From: Astropecten irregularis
Taxonomy: Eukaryota; Echinodermata; Asteroidea; Paxillosida; Astropectinidae
Direction of reading: 5' to 3'
DNA: 64,000 nt
Assembly (NCBI GenBank): GCA_963971285.1
Contig: OZ020248.1
Span: forward strand, 16,368,001 to 16,432,000
In this document: piece by piece, positions 54,290 through 64,000 of the stretch
Numbering within the stretch: position 1 is the stretch's first letter
How the letters are laid out: every line of letters starts with the position of its first letter
Program-made: the position numbers and the translations under genes
The notes under the pieces: model-generated
The model's input: only the letters and a program-made list of their open reading frames with translations
Databases searched by the model: none
What the model was told of the DNA's origin: nothing

Positions 54290-55190
54290 AGTTGTATAGG
54301 ATGAAATCAACTATAGTTTTGTCATTCTTGTGGTACATGTATAAGGTAACTTAATTCAGGTGGTATAGGATGAAATCAACTAGTTTTGTCATTTTTGTGG
54401 TATTAGGTAACTTAAGTCAGGTGGTATAGGATGAAATCAACTAGTTTTGTCATTTTTGTGGTATTAGGTAACACAGATGGTATAGGATGAAATCAACTAG
54501 TTTTGTCGTTTTGGTGGTATTAGGTAACTTGAGTCAGGTGGTATAGGATGCAATCAACTAGTTTTGTCATTTTTGTTATATTAGGTAACACAGATGGTAT
54601 AGGATGAAATCAACTAGTTTTGTCAATTTTGTGATATAAGTTAACTTAAGTCAGGTGGTATAGGATGAAATCAACTAGTTTTGTAATTTTTGTGATATTA
54701 GGCAACTTAAGTCAGGTGGTATAGGATGAAATCAACTAGTTTTGTCATTTTTGTGATATTAGGCAACTTAAGACAGGTGGTATAGGATGAAATCAACTAG
54801 TTTTGTCATTTTTGTGATATTAGGTAACTTAAGTCAGGTGGGTATAGGATGAAATCAACTAGTTCTGTCATTTTTGTGATATTAGGTAACTGAAGTCAGG
54901 TGGTATGGGATGAAATCAACTAGTTTTGTCATGTTTGTGATATTAGGTAACTGAAGTCAGATGGTATAGGATGAAATCAACTAGTTTTACAATTTTTGTG
55001 GTATTAGGTAACTTAATTCAGGTGGTATAGGATGAAATCAACTAGTTTTGTCATTTTTGTGATATTTAGTAACTTGGGTCATGTGGTATAGGATGAAATC
55101 AACTAGTTTTGTCACTTTTGTGATATTAGGTAACTTAAGTCAGGTGGTATAGGATAAAATCAACTCGTTTTGTCATTATTTTTTGTGTGC
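54290..55190 (+). repeat. Minisatellite, ~61-bp unit, about 15 copies
   Basis: Unit: GGTATAGGATGAAATCAACT AGTTTTGTCATTTTTGTGAT ATTAGGTAACTTAAGTCAG. Spacing varies between 55 and 69 bases because some copies lack part of AACTTAAGTCAG. Confidence 0.95.
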
Positions 55191-55364
55191 CAGGTAAGCA
55201 GCGACGCCTTTGGAATTTCGTTATTATATTGTGACAAAAATCACTTATTCTCAAGTTTCTCTTGCATTGGATAAGCTTAGGTCTTAATTACTTCTTTATA
55301 AGGTTACACTTTTACTTCCTTCACTAGCTAGTCAACGTTTTTTCACTTTTAATATGGTTTATAC

Positions 55365-55692
55365 TTAAAGGTAATATCATACTTTGTTTGGTTTATGTCA
55401 AAGAAATGTAGATTCATTTGCAAAAATATCAAGAAAGATACAGCAACAGTCATGTGTGAAATTTTCAGTCCCATACAGTGGCGACTTTTTGAGAAAACAG
55501 TGAAAAGCCCACGGAATTTCTTTAATCTTTTCACCTTTATTTTCATCTTTTAAAGATCAATAATATTTGCTTTTACTAATTTCTTGATAAAAACAGCATT
55601 TCAGGTGGAAAAATCGTCTACCTTGAAAGTTATATGTAAATCTGTGAACATTTCTGTTTTGGTTCCCTACCAAAGTATGATACCACCTTTAA
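55365..55692. mobile_element. TTAA MITE, intact ends
   Basis: Flanked by TTAA at 55365-55368 and 55689-55692. Ends AGGTAATATCATACTTTG and CAAAGTATGATACCACCT are inverted. The interior palindrome includes CTTTTAAAGATCAATA. TTAA duplication fits piggyBac- or Kolobok-type insertion. Confidence 0.7.
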
Positions 55693-55794
55693 GGAAACTA
55701 GTGGGATCTCGATGTTTCACAAACTTACAGCTCTAATAATCTTAGTTTTACTTACAGGTCGCACACGATCCGTATAGCTTGACTTCATATACAC

Positions 55795-56095
55795 TGTTAA
55801 AAGTTTTTCCGTTATTTCACAGAAAAAGTTCCGGCAGCAAAATTACCGGAACAAATTTTTGGTTCCGTAAATTTTTACGGAACTTGCTATTTTACGGAAT
55901 ATCATTTACGGAAAGAATTTTTACGGAAACAAAATCACAGAAATTTTCTGTAAAAATACGGAAATAAAAAAAAGTTCCGGTAATTTTGCTGCCGGAACAA
56001 TATTTATGGTTCCGTAATTTTTCCGTAAAAAGTTCCGTAAAAGAATTCCGTAGATTTACGGAACAGTTAAAATTTCCAGTAATTTTGCAACCGGA
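55795..56095. mobile_element. Foldback element of TTCCGTAA/TTACGGAA repeats
   Basis: AAGTTCCGGCAGCAAAATTA CCGGAAC faces GTTCCGGTAATTTTGCTGCC GGAAC, and the outer part has further TTTCCGT/ACGGAA pairs bounded by ACTGTTAAAA and AACAGTTAAAA. It is a dense nested palindrome without coding capacity. Confidence 0.65.
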
Positions 56096-56149
56096 ACTTA
56101 GATTTATTTACAACTATATGTACATGTATTATGAAAAGAAATAAATTGC

Positions 56150-56310
56150 ACTCAAAATCCAGTGGTTGATTTCACAAAACACTAAGATTAATCTTAACAT
56201 TGAGTTATTAATATCACCATAGTGGTTTGTATTGTGACATCACACTTTGCTTAGCAATAAAGATTGATCCACGATTTCAGATCAATCTTAGTGCTTTGTG
56301 AAATCGACCA
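56150..56310. mobile_element. Short inverted-repeat element
   Basis: AGTGGTTGATTTCACAAAAC ACTAAGATTAATCTTA faces AGATCAATCTTAGTGCTTTG TGAAATCGACCACTA. The outer arms also pair between 56.10 and 56.36 kb (TACATGTATTATGA...AAATAAA). Confidence 0.6.
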
Positions 56311-56734
56311 CTAGATTTAAAGGGCATTTTATTTCTTGTCATAATACATGTACATTGTAGTTGTAAATGAATGACAGCATAGAAAGATATCACCTTGAAC
56401 ATGATTTTCCCATTCAGAAATCCAAATAAAAACAGCTGATTTCCTCTAGGCTACAAAAGAAAAACAAAGACAAATTAAGTAAACAATTACGCAATCAATT
56501 TTTCAGTCACAGCTTCAATTTATTCATTCTACATGAACTAATAAATTTAACTATTGTAAATTGCAGGCGTGCATAAACTCACTGTAAAGACTTATCTGGA
56601 ACATATAAATCGCAATCATGCATAGCAAAAAGTGAATGTACTCAATACATATCATGTCTTGTTTAGGCCCAAGAAAAGGTAAATACTGTACATAAAAAAA
56701 ATCGTTGAAGGAGATAAATCCTATCCAATGTTAT

Positions 56735-57316
56735 TTTCACAGATGACTGTTATTGTATCTGTCTTGATTTTTTTGCCCATGAATCTATATTTCTTTGATA
56801 AAAACCAAAGTATGATATTAACTTTAAAGGTAATACTTTGGTTTTTGTCAAAGAAACACAGGTTCATGGGCAAAAATATCAAGGAGGTTACAGTAACAGT
56901 CATCTGTGAAAATTTCAGTCCAATACAGTGCCTACTTTTTGAGAAAACAGTGAAAAACGGCCACAGTATTTCTTAAGTATTTTCTCTTTTATATTTGATC
57001 TTTTAAAAGATCCAAAAGATTTTTGGTCGTTGTTTTATTAATTTCTGGATAAATACTCCATTTCAGGCGGAAATATTGTAACGGTAGGTTTCTATCAGCA
57101 TCATCTTCATACCCTGAAAGTTATATGTAAATCTGTGAACATTTCTGTTTTGGTTTTACTAATTTCTGGATAAATATACCATTTCAGTAGGAAAAACTTT
57201 CACGGTATGTTTCTACCACCACCATCCTCATATGGTTATACGTAAATCTGTGAACATTTCTGTTTTGGCTTCTTACCAAAGTATGATAGTACAGGTACCT
57301 TTAATACGTGCACTGT
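56735..57316. mobile_element. Two adjoining TTAA MITE copies
   Basis: 56735-56825 is a right half (TTCACAGATGACTGTTATTG...CCAAAGTATGATATTAA). 56826-57316 is a longer copy from CTTTAAAGGTAATACTTTGG to CCAAAGTATGATAGTAC...CCTTTAA, with a duplicated TTTCTGGATAAATA segment. Confidence 0.55.
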
Positions 57317-57344
57317 ACATGTATAATAATGCATGTGCAAAATA

Positions 57345-58065
57345 TGAAGTATTTTGGCCTTTCTAGCCATTTTCAAGTAAGCATAACTACAAAACTATGC
57401 AAAAGCCCATCCTTAATCTTTTAGATGTTGCTTCAGGCCCTATATCCTCCGGGGGGGGGGGGGGGGGGGGGGGTTACTGTACCTGTGAGCCAGGCATGTT
57501 AACTAACCTAGTCATTTCCATTCCATCAGAGTTTTTGATGCAGATTTAATTTCTTTTGCAGACATCAAGTAAACATATCTGGATTCTGTAACAGTTTTCA
57601 GAATTATTACTACATCCTGAGGGTGCATCACCAATGCATCTGTGTAACTTGAAGGAATTTACAGCTAAACTTGCAATTGTTCCTTCCAGCTAATAATCGT
57701 AAGCTGTAAGGTACAGCTTACTATTATTAGCGGAAAGGGAGCTTACCATTATTAGCTGGAAGGAACAATTTCAAGTTTGCTTTTAAAATACAGGATTACA
57801 CATTTATTACACGTGATGAACTCTCAAAATAGTAACAATTGTGGAAACATACAAGATGTCTGCATAGGAAATGAAATCTCCAACAAAAACTCTGATGGAA
57901 TGGAGATTACTATAGGTAACAGGCCTGGCTGACTGTTACATCCCCCCCCCCGCCACACCCCAAAGATATAGGGCCCAGAGCAACATCTAAAAGATTAAAG
58001 ATGGGCTTTTGTACAGTTTTGTAATTATGCTTACTTGAAAATGGCTAGAAAGGCCAAAATAAAGT
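57345..58065. repeat. Palindrome of about 710 bp
   Basis: TTTTGGCCTTTCTAGCCATT TTCAAGTAAGC at the left edge faces GCTTACTTGAAAATGGCTAG AAAGGCCAAAA at the right. The arms (~350 bp) also pair at AATCTTTTAGATGTTG, the CTATATC...G-run, CCATTCCATCAGAGTTTT and TTGTTCCTTCCAGCTAATAA, with the centre near 57.71 kb. A G run of over 20 bases is mirrored by a shorter C run. Confidence 0.8.
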
Positions 58066-58173
58066 TATACATAAAAAAGTAATCCTAGCCACTTTTATTT
58101 TTCTACCCATTGCACATTCTACCACAGGGTATCATGACACAAGATAATTGACTATTGGGGTCACCACCAACGT

Positions 58174-58247
58174 AGGGCTGGATGGTTTGATTGGTAGAGC
58201 ACCTGTACGGTATTCAGGAGGTCGCCGGTTCAAATCCCGCTCCAGTC
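58174..58247 (+). repeat. tRNA-derived SINE
   Basis: GGCTGGATGGTTTGATTGGT AGAGC (A box), CCTGTACGGTATTCAGG arm, GGTTCAAATCC (perfect B box) and CCAGTC able to pair with GGCTGG. Tail AATTTTTCTTTATTCACTTT as in the 43- and 46-kb copies. T stem has one mismatch and the loop lacks the usual T33, so a SINE rather than a tRNA gene. Confidence 0.6.
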
Positions 58248-58425
58248 AATTTTTCTTTATTCACTTTTCAAACTGATAATGAACTAGAACATGCTAATTT
58301 TTGTAAACCCATCATTGGAAAAAAAACAAATGAAGTGATCTCAGAAAAATTATATCTGCCATGTCAATGTTCGTTTTGGCAGTCAGAAGCCATGAAACCA
58401 CACACACACAACGCCATACCCCAAA

Positions 58426-58457
58426 GGAGGTCGCCGGTTCGAATCCCGCTCCAGTCA
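58426..58457 (+). repeat. Partial SINE copy
   Basis: Only the 3' half: GGAGGTCGCCGGTTCGAATC CCGCTCCAGTC with the same tail, lying in direct orientation 200 bases after the full copy. Confidence 0.55.
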
Positions 58458-58982
58458 ATTTTTCTTTGTTCAATTTTCAATGACTTTAAAATTCAGTCAG
58501 TTTCCCTTGTGGTTGATTATTTTCATTATCAGTTTCACGAACTGACACTCAAGTGTCAAAACGCATGTGGACCACTTCGCCAAGTTTTGGGTATCACGAA
58601 CTGACACTGTCCTCTAGCTGTGTGTTGTAATGCACATACTCTCCTGAAAATTAGAAGATTTGGCTATGATGAACTGATCCGCAACTACTGAAGTGTTTTT
58701 CCCCCGTTTTCACGAATGGAAAGCCATCTTAATCGGTTTGTTACTGATTAGCTTTGCAAATTTTGACCGATTAAAGTTGATATTTTGTTAGTTGGAGACT
58801 TTTTGAAACAAATTGTTCCAAAAGATCTCAAACACAGCGACTGTTCGATGGAGTACATTTGTGCTCAACATTTAAAAGCATTTTTTCTCCGAATTGTATT
58901 TCTGCCGCTGTGACCATCGGGTGTCAGTTCGTGGTGCCGCTGACGATATGTGACCAAAAGGGTCTTTGCTGTACATGTAGCT

Positions 58983-59127
58983 TTAAGATTCCGGCCACTG
59001 GAACCAATCACTCTCAAAAACAGCCAAGTCATTTGAGAGAGAAAGGACCCTGTTGCTCACCTCACCGACCTTCTTCCCACCCTTTGATGCCTTGGTCCCT
59101 TTTGGTGGATTTATGCCAACAAACACC
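58983..59127 (-). CDS. SAMD3-like gene, exon 5 (last)
   Basis: Acceptor CTTGCAG just above 59127. Encodes VFVGINPPKGTKASKGG to the TAA at 58983-58985. Confidence 0.85.
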
Positions 59128-62100
59128 CTGCAAGAAATGTAAAGTTAGAAAATATTTGTAATTTACTTCCTAGTTTCATTTTGTATATATGTACATGTAC
59201 ACCTCATCTACAAATTCTGTGTCTTGATTGGGCAAGATGAGCGAGTAACATGACATTTATTATATCCAATGCATGGCTAATGGTACATGTACAGTATGTC
59301 AAGACTTTCTCACCATATGAAAGTCATTCTTGCCTCATAAACCCTTTGTTCCAAGTTATCAGTTGGAAAGGCCTAACTGGGCCGTAAAAGATTCACATGC
59401 GATTCAATGCAAAACCAAATAGTTCGGCATCTTTGGGTCCATTGCTCAATTCATTCAAGATGGAGTTCTACGTTGGGTCCTCTCCATAGCCAAACTATAG
59501 TGTCTCTATATGTTATTGAAGGGCAATCAAAACTGTCCTATCCAATAACAGGATTGACATACCGTTGTATGAAGTCCATGGTCGATGAAACAGCCAAGGG
59601 ATACACTATGTTGAAGACATAGTATGATGCAAACACCACAGCTATGCCTTTTCCAAATGAAGTTAGGTGGCCATGCACTACCTTTTTATCAATGCATAAG
59701 ATGATATGTTCACCTGTAAAAATGTAAACAAAAGACTTGAAATATTCAATGACAAATCAAGAAACATGCAGGGAAGGACAATGTGACAGGCCTTCATTTT
59801 AACAAAATGAGGAGAGCTGCAAATCACTCTCCTTAAATCAATGTAGAGAATTCAGGAGAGTGATTTGCTCTCACTAACAAAAGTCAAGTTTGAGCTGCAA
59901 ATCCAATTCCTTAAATCAACATAGGGCCTACATAATACTAGTGAATAAAGATCGAGAGCAGTTTGCTCTTGCTAAACCAAGTTTCTGCATGTGTCCGGTG
60001 TCGGAAAAAGAGAACATGCAAAATTGTGCTTGTCCTGTTGAAAAGGGTAAATGTTTGCTAAATGTATGTGATGTTTTGAACAAAGGGTAGCTCTCCTTTA
60101 ATTGTTGAGGAGCTCTTTTTTTTCACTCTCCTTGGAATACATTAAGGGGAGAGCGGAGGGGAGTGATCACTCTCACTCTCCTTATAAATCAAGGCCTGAT
60201 GTGTTTCTACAGAAAATTTCCCAACTGGGGACGAAACAGCTGGCAGTGTGCAATCTGCACAGACAGGACAGTATTCAAAGTGAGGGTTTTAAAATCTGGG
60301 GACTAACACCCCCCCCCCCCATGCCTACTACAGACATTTTTGGGGAAATTGATCTTACCCAGAACAGCAATGCAAGGAGTAGAAGGTAGGTTGGCATCAG
60401 CTTCAAGATCTTCCGTTGTTGTCATATCCTATGTGCACCAAGTAACAGAATTGAATAGTAATAACAGACTACTGCAAACCAGTGTTGTAGTCCAGAAACT
60501 CAGGAAAATGAATGAATAATATTCTGCCAGAAAATCAGGACTTACATGTAATAACACCCAAATCTGGTATGCGAAAAATAAGCCAAATACTACTAGTACT
60601 ACCCCAGGATGTACATGTGTACCGGTATTTTGGTTTCTCATTTGGGCAAATCCACAATTTGTGACGGCGTCGCTTGTTACGTCAGTGGTTATTATCTTTT
60701 ATGGCACATCTATCACCTCATGTTTGTTACATCAGAATGAAAAACATTACTGAATCTTAAATATGAAGGATAATAGACCTGAGTTCATGTTTATACAAGG
60801 GACACCGTCACAAATCGTGCCCCAACTTGGTGGAATAACCCATTAATAATTTATTGGTGCAGGACATGATCTGAACTGAAAATATTTGTTGTGGCACTGT
60901 CCTACATCTATATAGTTAATAGCTGTTTTAAAATTGTACAGCCATCCCCATCATCTGGTACTTTAACCTAAAAAAAATAAGCCCTGATTTAAGGCCCAGG
61001 GGTAAAAGATCCAAATCACTTACATCATAGTAACGGATCAAGACAGACTCGTCTTCTTTGAAGTACATGGCTAGTAGCTTTGGCAGACTTCTTAAGACAG
61101 CTGATGAGTTCTGGACCTTACCAACAGCTTCCACTAAATCTGCCGGGGTCTTCTTGGTTTTGAAGAACTTGACAAGCCTTGTTCCCTTCTGGACAAACTC
61201 ATCACTAAGTTTCTCACCCAAGTCAATGCCTGTCAAACTGTTAAAGTGACCCAATAGCCACTTTTCCTCGATGAGAAATGGCCATTCCTTGAGTACTGCT
61301 TGAATCCCAGTAGATTCATTTATGTCCTTACGTTGCATGGGATATGTTGCTGCCATCAACTCGTCAATTTCCGTGTAGTTCCATGTTGCCTCCTCATACA
61401 TCTGCTGAAGCTGAAGTTTCTTCTCTTGCTGATCAGCTTCTTCTGGAAGATCTGGCTGAAAATTGATGCATCCAAAGCTATCCAGTTCCTTTTTCTTCTT
61501 TTTACTTTTCAAGGTTTCGCCCTCATTTTCAGATGCAGTTCGTTTTGCTGGCTTTCTTGACCCCACTGAGCGAGTGATATTTTCTTTGCGGCTTTCTAAC
61601 TGTTGCAACAGACTTGCTGATCCATCCCCAATCATTTGTCCATTTATAATATCTGCAAATGATTCTGGATACTGTTGCACTATTTTACGGGCAATGTTTC
61701 TCAGCTCTTTCCTCGTCGGATTTCTTTCCAGAGCGTGCACCACATCATCTGTAATTATGCGAATCATCTCACGCCGATCCTTGGGATTGGGTCTTTCTCC
61801 TTTCTTGGCACATGAAACAAGCTTTTTTGGTAGCTTTAGCCATGGAATTGTGTATGTTGCAGACCAGTCACCAAGCCCTTGAGAAGTCTCAGGAAGATGT
61901 GAAATTTCAGTTGCAAATGATGTGGACTCGGAGGCAAGTTCATGTCCTGTTGAATGAACAAAAGTAAATTAGCATTAACATCATCACTTTGAGTTTGGGG
62001 TAGCCTTGACCAAGGCTGTCAAGGTTGTTCCCTGAACAAATGAGTGGCCGCCACACACAGCACAGCACCCAGTGCTGCAGCAGTGTCCCCCTTGTGCATG

Positions 62101-62912
62101 CAGAATGATGTGGCAGCGGGGCGCTCAAATCATGTAGGGAATAACCTTGACAGCCTTGGTCAAGGCGAACTTTGGGGTTGTACTTCAGCTTATGTTCCGA
62201 AAATCTAGCACAAATGCCTGTTGGCCTGAAGTACATGTATGTGATGTTATTTGCTTGTGCAGAAGCATAATCACCAGAGGACACTGTACATGTACAGTGC
62301 AACCTGGTTTTGCAATGATCCCATAAATTTCTATATAATTCCTGATAGAATTTTTTTTAAATCCCTGTTAACGACAAAGAATTGGTTCAACAAATAATGC
62401 ATGCGTGGATTCATATATTTTAATTTAAACTTTCAACAAATCGTAACAAGTGGACTAGTGTCCAAGTGTATAATAAACGGCTGGGTGGATAATTCCACGT
62501 GTGACCAACTTGTTACGGTAAAGCACCTGCCTCGGTGCACAAAAGTCACCACTTGGCATGGGAGTTGCAAGCAGAATTTGTATAAATGGCCGCTTCTATA
62601 AATCAGAGGTCCAAACTTGCTATATTATATCAACGTAATTTTTAATGAAATGTTAAATTGTATATTATACAGCTGTAGTCAGAAGACAAAAGACTTGTGT
62701 TAACACTCACCTTTTCCCTTCCACTGCTTTAAAAGTTTTCGCGCCTTAATGGGGGGAAGCAAGCCCTCAAGATCATCTTCTGTGACCAGTGCAAGGTCAT
62801 CGGTCGACTCCACTCCAAGTTCTTGTAGTTTTCTTTCCAGTCCGTGGAGCTGATTTTCCAACACTCCTGGGAGAGCCTCTTTAATGAGTGGTAGCAACCA
62901 AGCGTTGTCCAT
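58983..62912 (-). CDS. SAMD3-like protein (SAM domain gene), five exons
   Basis: Exons 62711-62912, 61024-61946, 60359-60428, 59563-59713 and 58983-59127 join with GT-AG junctions in consistent phase (1, 0, 1, 2), giving 1,491 bp or 496 residues, close to vertebrate SAMD3 length. Exon 1 encodes an N-terminal SAM-like domain (MDNAWLLPLIKEALPGVL...LPPIKARKLLKQW). Exon 2 encodes the conserved SAMD3-like body: RREMIRIITDDVVHAL, then NPTRKELRNIARKIVQQYP, then SLLQQLESRKENITR, a basic KPAKRTASENEGETLKSKKK stretch, then FGCINFQPDLPEE and KEWPFLIEEKWLLGHF. Exon 4 carries ASYYVFNIVYP and MDFIQ; exon 5 carries VGINPPKGTKASKGG and ends WFQWPES. SAM domains mediate protein-protein association. The wider family's biochemical role is not established, so no pathway is assigned. 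TGTTGTAG 12 bases before the ATG suggests an upstream non-coding exon. Confidence 0.88.
59563..59713 (-). CDS. SAMD3-like gene, exon 4
   Basis: Acceptor TTTTTACAG, donor GTATGT at 59557-59562. Encodes GEHIILCIDKKVV, FGKGIAVVFASYYVFN and MDFIQ. Confidence 0.85.
59740..60350. other. Intron 3 of the SAMD3-like gene
   Basis: Contains repeated GGAGAGTGATTTGCTCTCAC-type modules (59.81-60.18 kb) and a C run at 60310-60320. No gene. Confidence 0.5.
60359..60428 (-). CDS. SAMD3-like gene, exon 3
   Basis: Acceptor CACATAG above 60428, donor GTAAGA below 60359. Encodes DMTTTEDLEADANLPSTPC and IAVL, and continues in frame into exon 4. Confidence 0.75.
60429..61023. other. Intron 2 of the SAMD3-like gene
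   Basis: Donor GTAAGTG at 61017-61023. No repeats or coding sequence of note inside. Confidence 0.5.
61024..61946 (-). CDS. SAMD3-like gene, exon 2 (main body)
   Basis: Acceptor TTCAACAG at 61947-61954. The frame is open from the acceptor, so the exon starts upstream of the internal Met at 61767 and adds HELASES... and TYTIPWLKLPKKL. Ends LIRYYD before GTAAGTG. Confidence 0.88.
61988..62172. mobile_element. MITE in intron 1 of the SAMD3-like gene
   Basis: AGCCTTGACCAAGGCTGTCA AGGTTGTTCCCT faces AGGGAATAACCTTGACAGCC TTGGTCAAGGC. The arms are themselves palindromic (CCTTGACCAAGG). Outer bases TTTGGGG are in direct orientation on both sides. Confidence 0.7.
62711..62912 (-). CDS. SAMD3-like gene, exon 1 (SAM domain)
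   Basis: ATG at 62910-62912, donor GTGAGT below 62711. Encodes the 67-residue SAM-like module ending KQWKGK, joined in phase 1 to exon 2. Confidence 0.85.
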
Positions 62913-62924
62913 TTTGTGCCTACA

Positions 62925-64000
62925 ACAGTAAAATTGAGTACATGTAATTATGGTCAAATACACACACAAAACTTAGTTTCCTATAATATTAACTCATACA
63001 GCTAGTCACAACAAAGCAATTTTTATATTATAGCCGAAGGGTCGTTCCATTCAACAGTTTCACTCCTTGGCAACCACACTGTTTGTGGCTGGGTCCTGCC
63101 AAGTCTTTCACATGTACATAATTTAAGCATACATGTACATACTTGTACACTGGAGGGGGGGGGGGGTTTCAAGCAAAGGCCTCAGCATAAAGCCAAGAAA
63201 TATCAATGTGAATGAGCCCTCCAGCAGTTGAACCATATGCATATGTAAATGGAATATTTTTATGGATACAGCAACACACATCACAATTTTCAGGTGAGCA
63301 TAGTACAATGCAGGGATGAGATTGACCAATGATATAAATGTCTGAAAACAGCTGACAGGGAGCATAACAAGTCTGAAATCTGAAAATTCCTATACTTTTG
63401 TACACAGCCTGTGAGGAAAGAAAATCTGAATTCCAAAACAAAAAAATCTGAAATCAGATTTTAATCTGAGAAATCTCATCCCTGACAATGTATCCTGAAT
63501 CCATCGAAATCCACCAGAAATTTAGGTGATGGATTTCGAAGACTATGGAGAAACGTACTGCAAAGCATTTTTGAAAACAAAGAAGCAGAAACAAAAACTA
63601 ACCCAAGAAAAACGAAAAAGCAAAAACGAACACACAAAAATCCAACCAACCCAAAAAGCAAAAAGAAGACCAACTGAAAGGAAACCAAATTACAATAAAA
63701 CAGTCAATACAAAAATGTACACAAAATCTGTGCCAGTACATGTATACATGTATATGTGCATGCATACACTTGGAGATTGCTCCTGGAGCAGTCAAAATTT
63801 ACTTTGTAAACAAACATCAAATTGCACTTGTTTTGTACAATGGGCTTGACTGATTTTGGGCCATTCAACAACTTGGGTCAGAATGTCTGTTTGCATAGGA
63901 GGGATTCAATTTAAGAGTCTGTCCTTATTGCATACATCATTTGGATTTGGTGCAGGGCTTTCGGAGAATTTTGTGAGAATTTTGTTTTGTGTGGTGTATG
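62925..64000. other. Upstream flank of the SAMD3-like gene
   Basis: Holds at least an intron acceptor TGTTGTAG and AT-rich DNA, a G run at 63154-63167 and a Lys-rich low-complexity frame at 63.53-63.7 kb. No exon or promoter identified. Confidence 0.35.

Noticed and set aside
55752-55800. A possible first exon of the discoidin gene ending in GTAAGT at 55752-55757.
   Set aside because: Its phase does not fit the phase-1 acceptor at 52904, and the peptide has no signal sequence.
58174-58247. A functional tRNA gene.
   Set aside because: B box is perfect, but the T stem has a mismatch, the anticodon loop is irregular, and identical dispersed copies with a common tail indicate a SINE.
60908-61023. 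A 56-bp intron (60968-61023) after exon 2 of the SAMD3-like gene, leading to a short C-terminus and TAG at 60908.
   Set aside because: Splicing instead to 60428 keeps phase and joins three further exons with clear family motifs (YYVFNIVYP, VGINPPKG).
60928-61767. Reading the SAMD3-like body as a single 279-codon gene from the Met at 61767.
   Set aside because: The frame is open upstream to a splice acceptor at 61947 and in phase with the SAM exon; the C-terminal part is intron read-through.
63526-63849. A Lys-rich 107-codon frame.
   Set aside because: Low-complexity A-rich DNA without homology or splice support.

Overview
The window is animal nuclear DNA, probably from a marine invertebrate. 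Supported genes have GT-AG introns, TACATGTA-type runs are abundant, and the proteins are animal families (a discoidin/F5-8C domain and a SAMD3-like SAM protein). Dispersed tRNA-derived SINEs and many foldback MITEs fill much of the rest. An echinoderm or other non-vertebrate deuterostome is my best guess, but the sequence does not prove it. There is no bacterial-type operon, CRISPR array or rRNA.

Layout. (1) 1-3.4 kb: the 5' part of a minus-strand autonomous rolling-circle transposon (Helitron, Helentron type) whose body runs off the left edge; its frame is open to the edge. (2) 3.4-7.2 kb: head-to-tail non-autonomous Helentron-like elements ('family A'), each ending in a hairpin plus CTAG, with internal ~130-bp repeats. 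(3) 7.2-13.7 kb: unassigned sequence with MITE and SINE fragments and an ~77-bp minisatellite. (4) 13.7-26.3 kb: a second, apparently complete Helentron with a single uninterrupted ~3,100-residue frame: Ser/His/Lys-rich head, PHD finger, C76/UL36-like cysteine peptidase fold, OTU peptidase, Lys/Arg-rich tandem repeats, Cys-rich domain, HUH Rep, Pif1-like helicase, EEP endonuclease. A TATA box, non-coding first exon and 5'-leader intron can be predicted in both copies. The right-hand intron carries a 1.25-kb MITE that the left copy lacks. (5) 26.4-37.5 kb: more family A elements, a segmental repeat, a 26-bp minisatellite and foldbacks. (6) 37.6-52.9 kb: three exons of a minus-strand discoidin-domain gene; the first two exons are separated by a ~14.7-kb intron made almost entirely of mobile elements (family B Helentron-like elements, a duplicated 2.4-kb TIR element, tandem MITEs). 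(7) 53-58.9 kb: a 61-bp minisatellite, TTAA MITEs and a ~700-bp palindrome. (8) 58.98-62.92 kb: a five-exon SAMD3-like gene, minus strand, 496 codons.

How the parts fit. The Helentron supplies Rep, helicase and nuclease functions. The A and B elements show Helentron-style ends (subterminal inverted repeats, 3' hairpin, CTAG) and are plausible passengers of this or a related enzyme, but I could not identify the termini of the autonomous copy, so that link is inference. The most unusual content is the double peptidase (C76-like plus OTU) and PHD architecture of the transposon protein, and the dense DR3 and ETS transcription-factor-like motifs inside the family A repeats.
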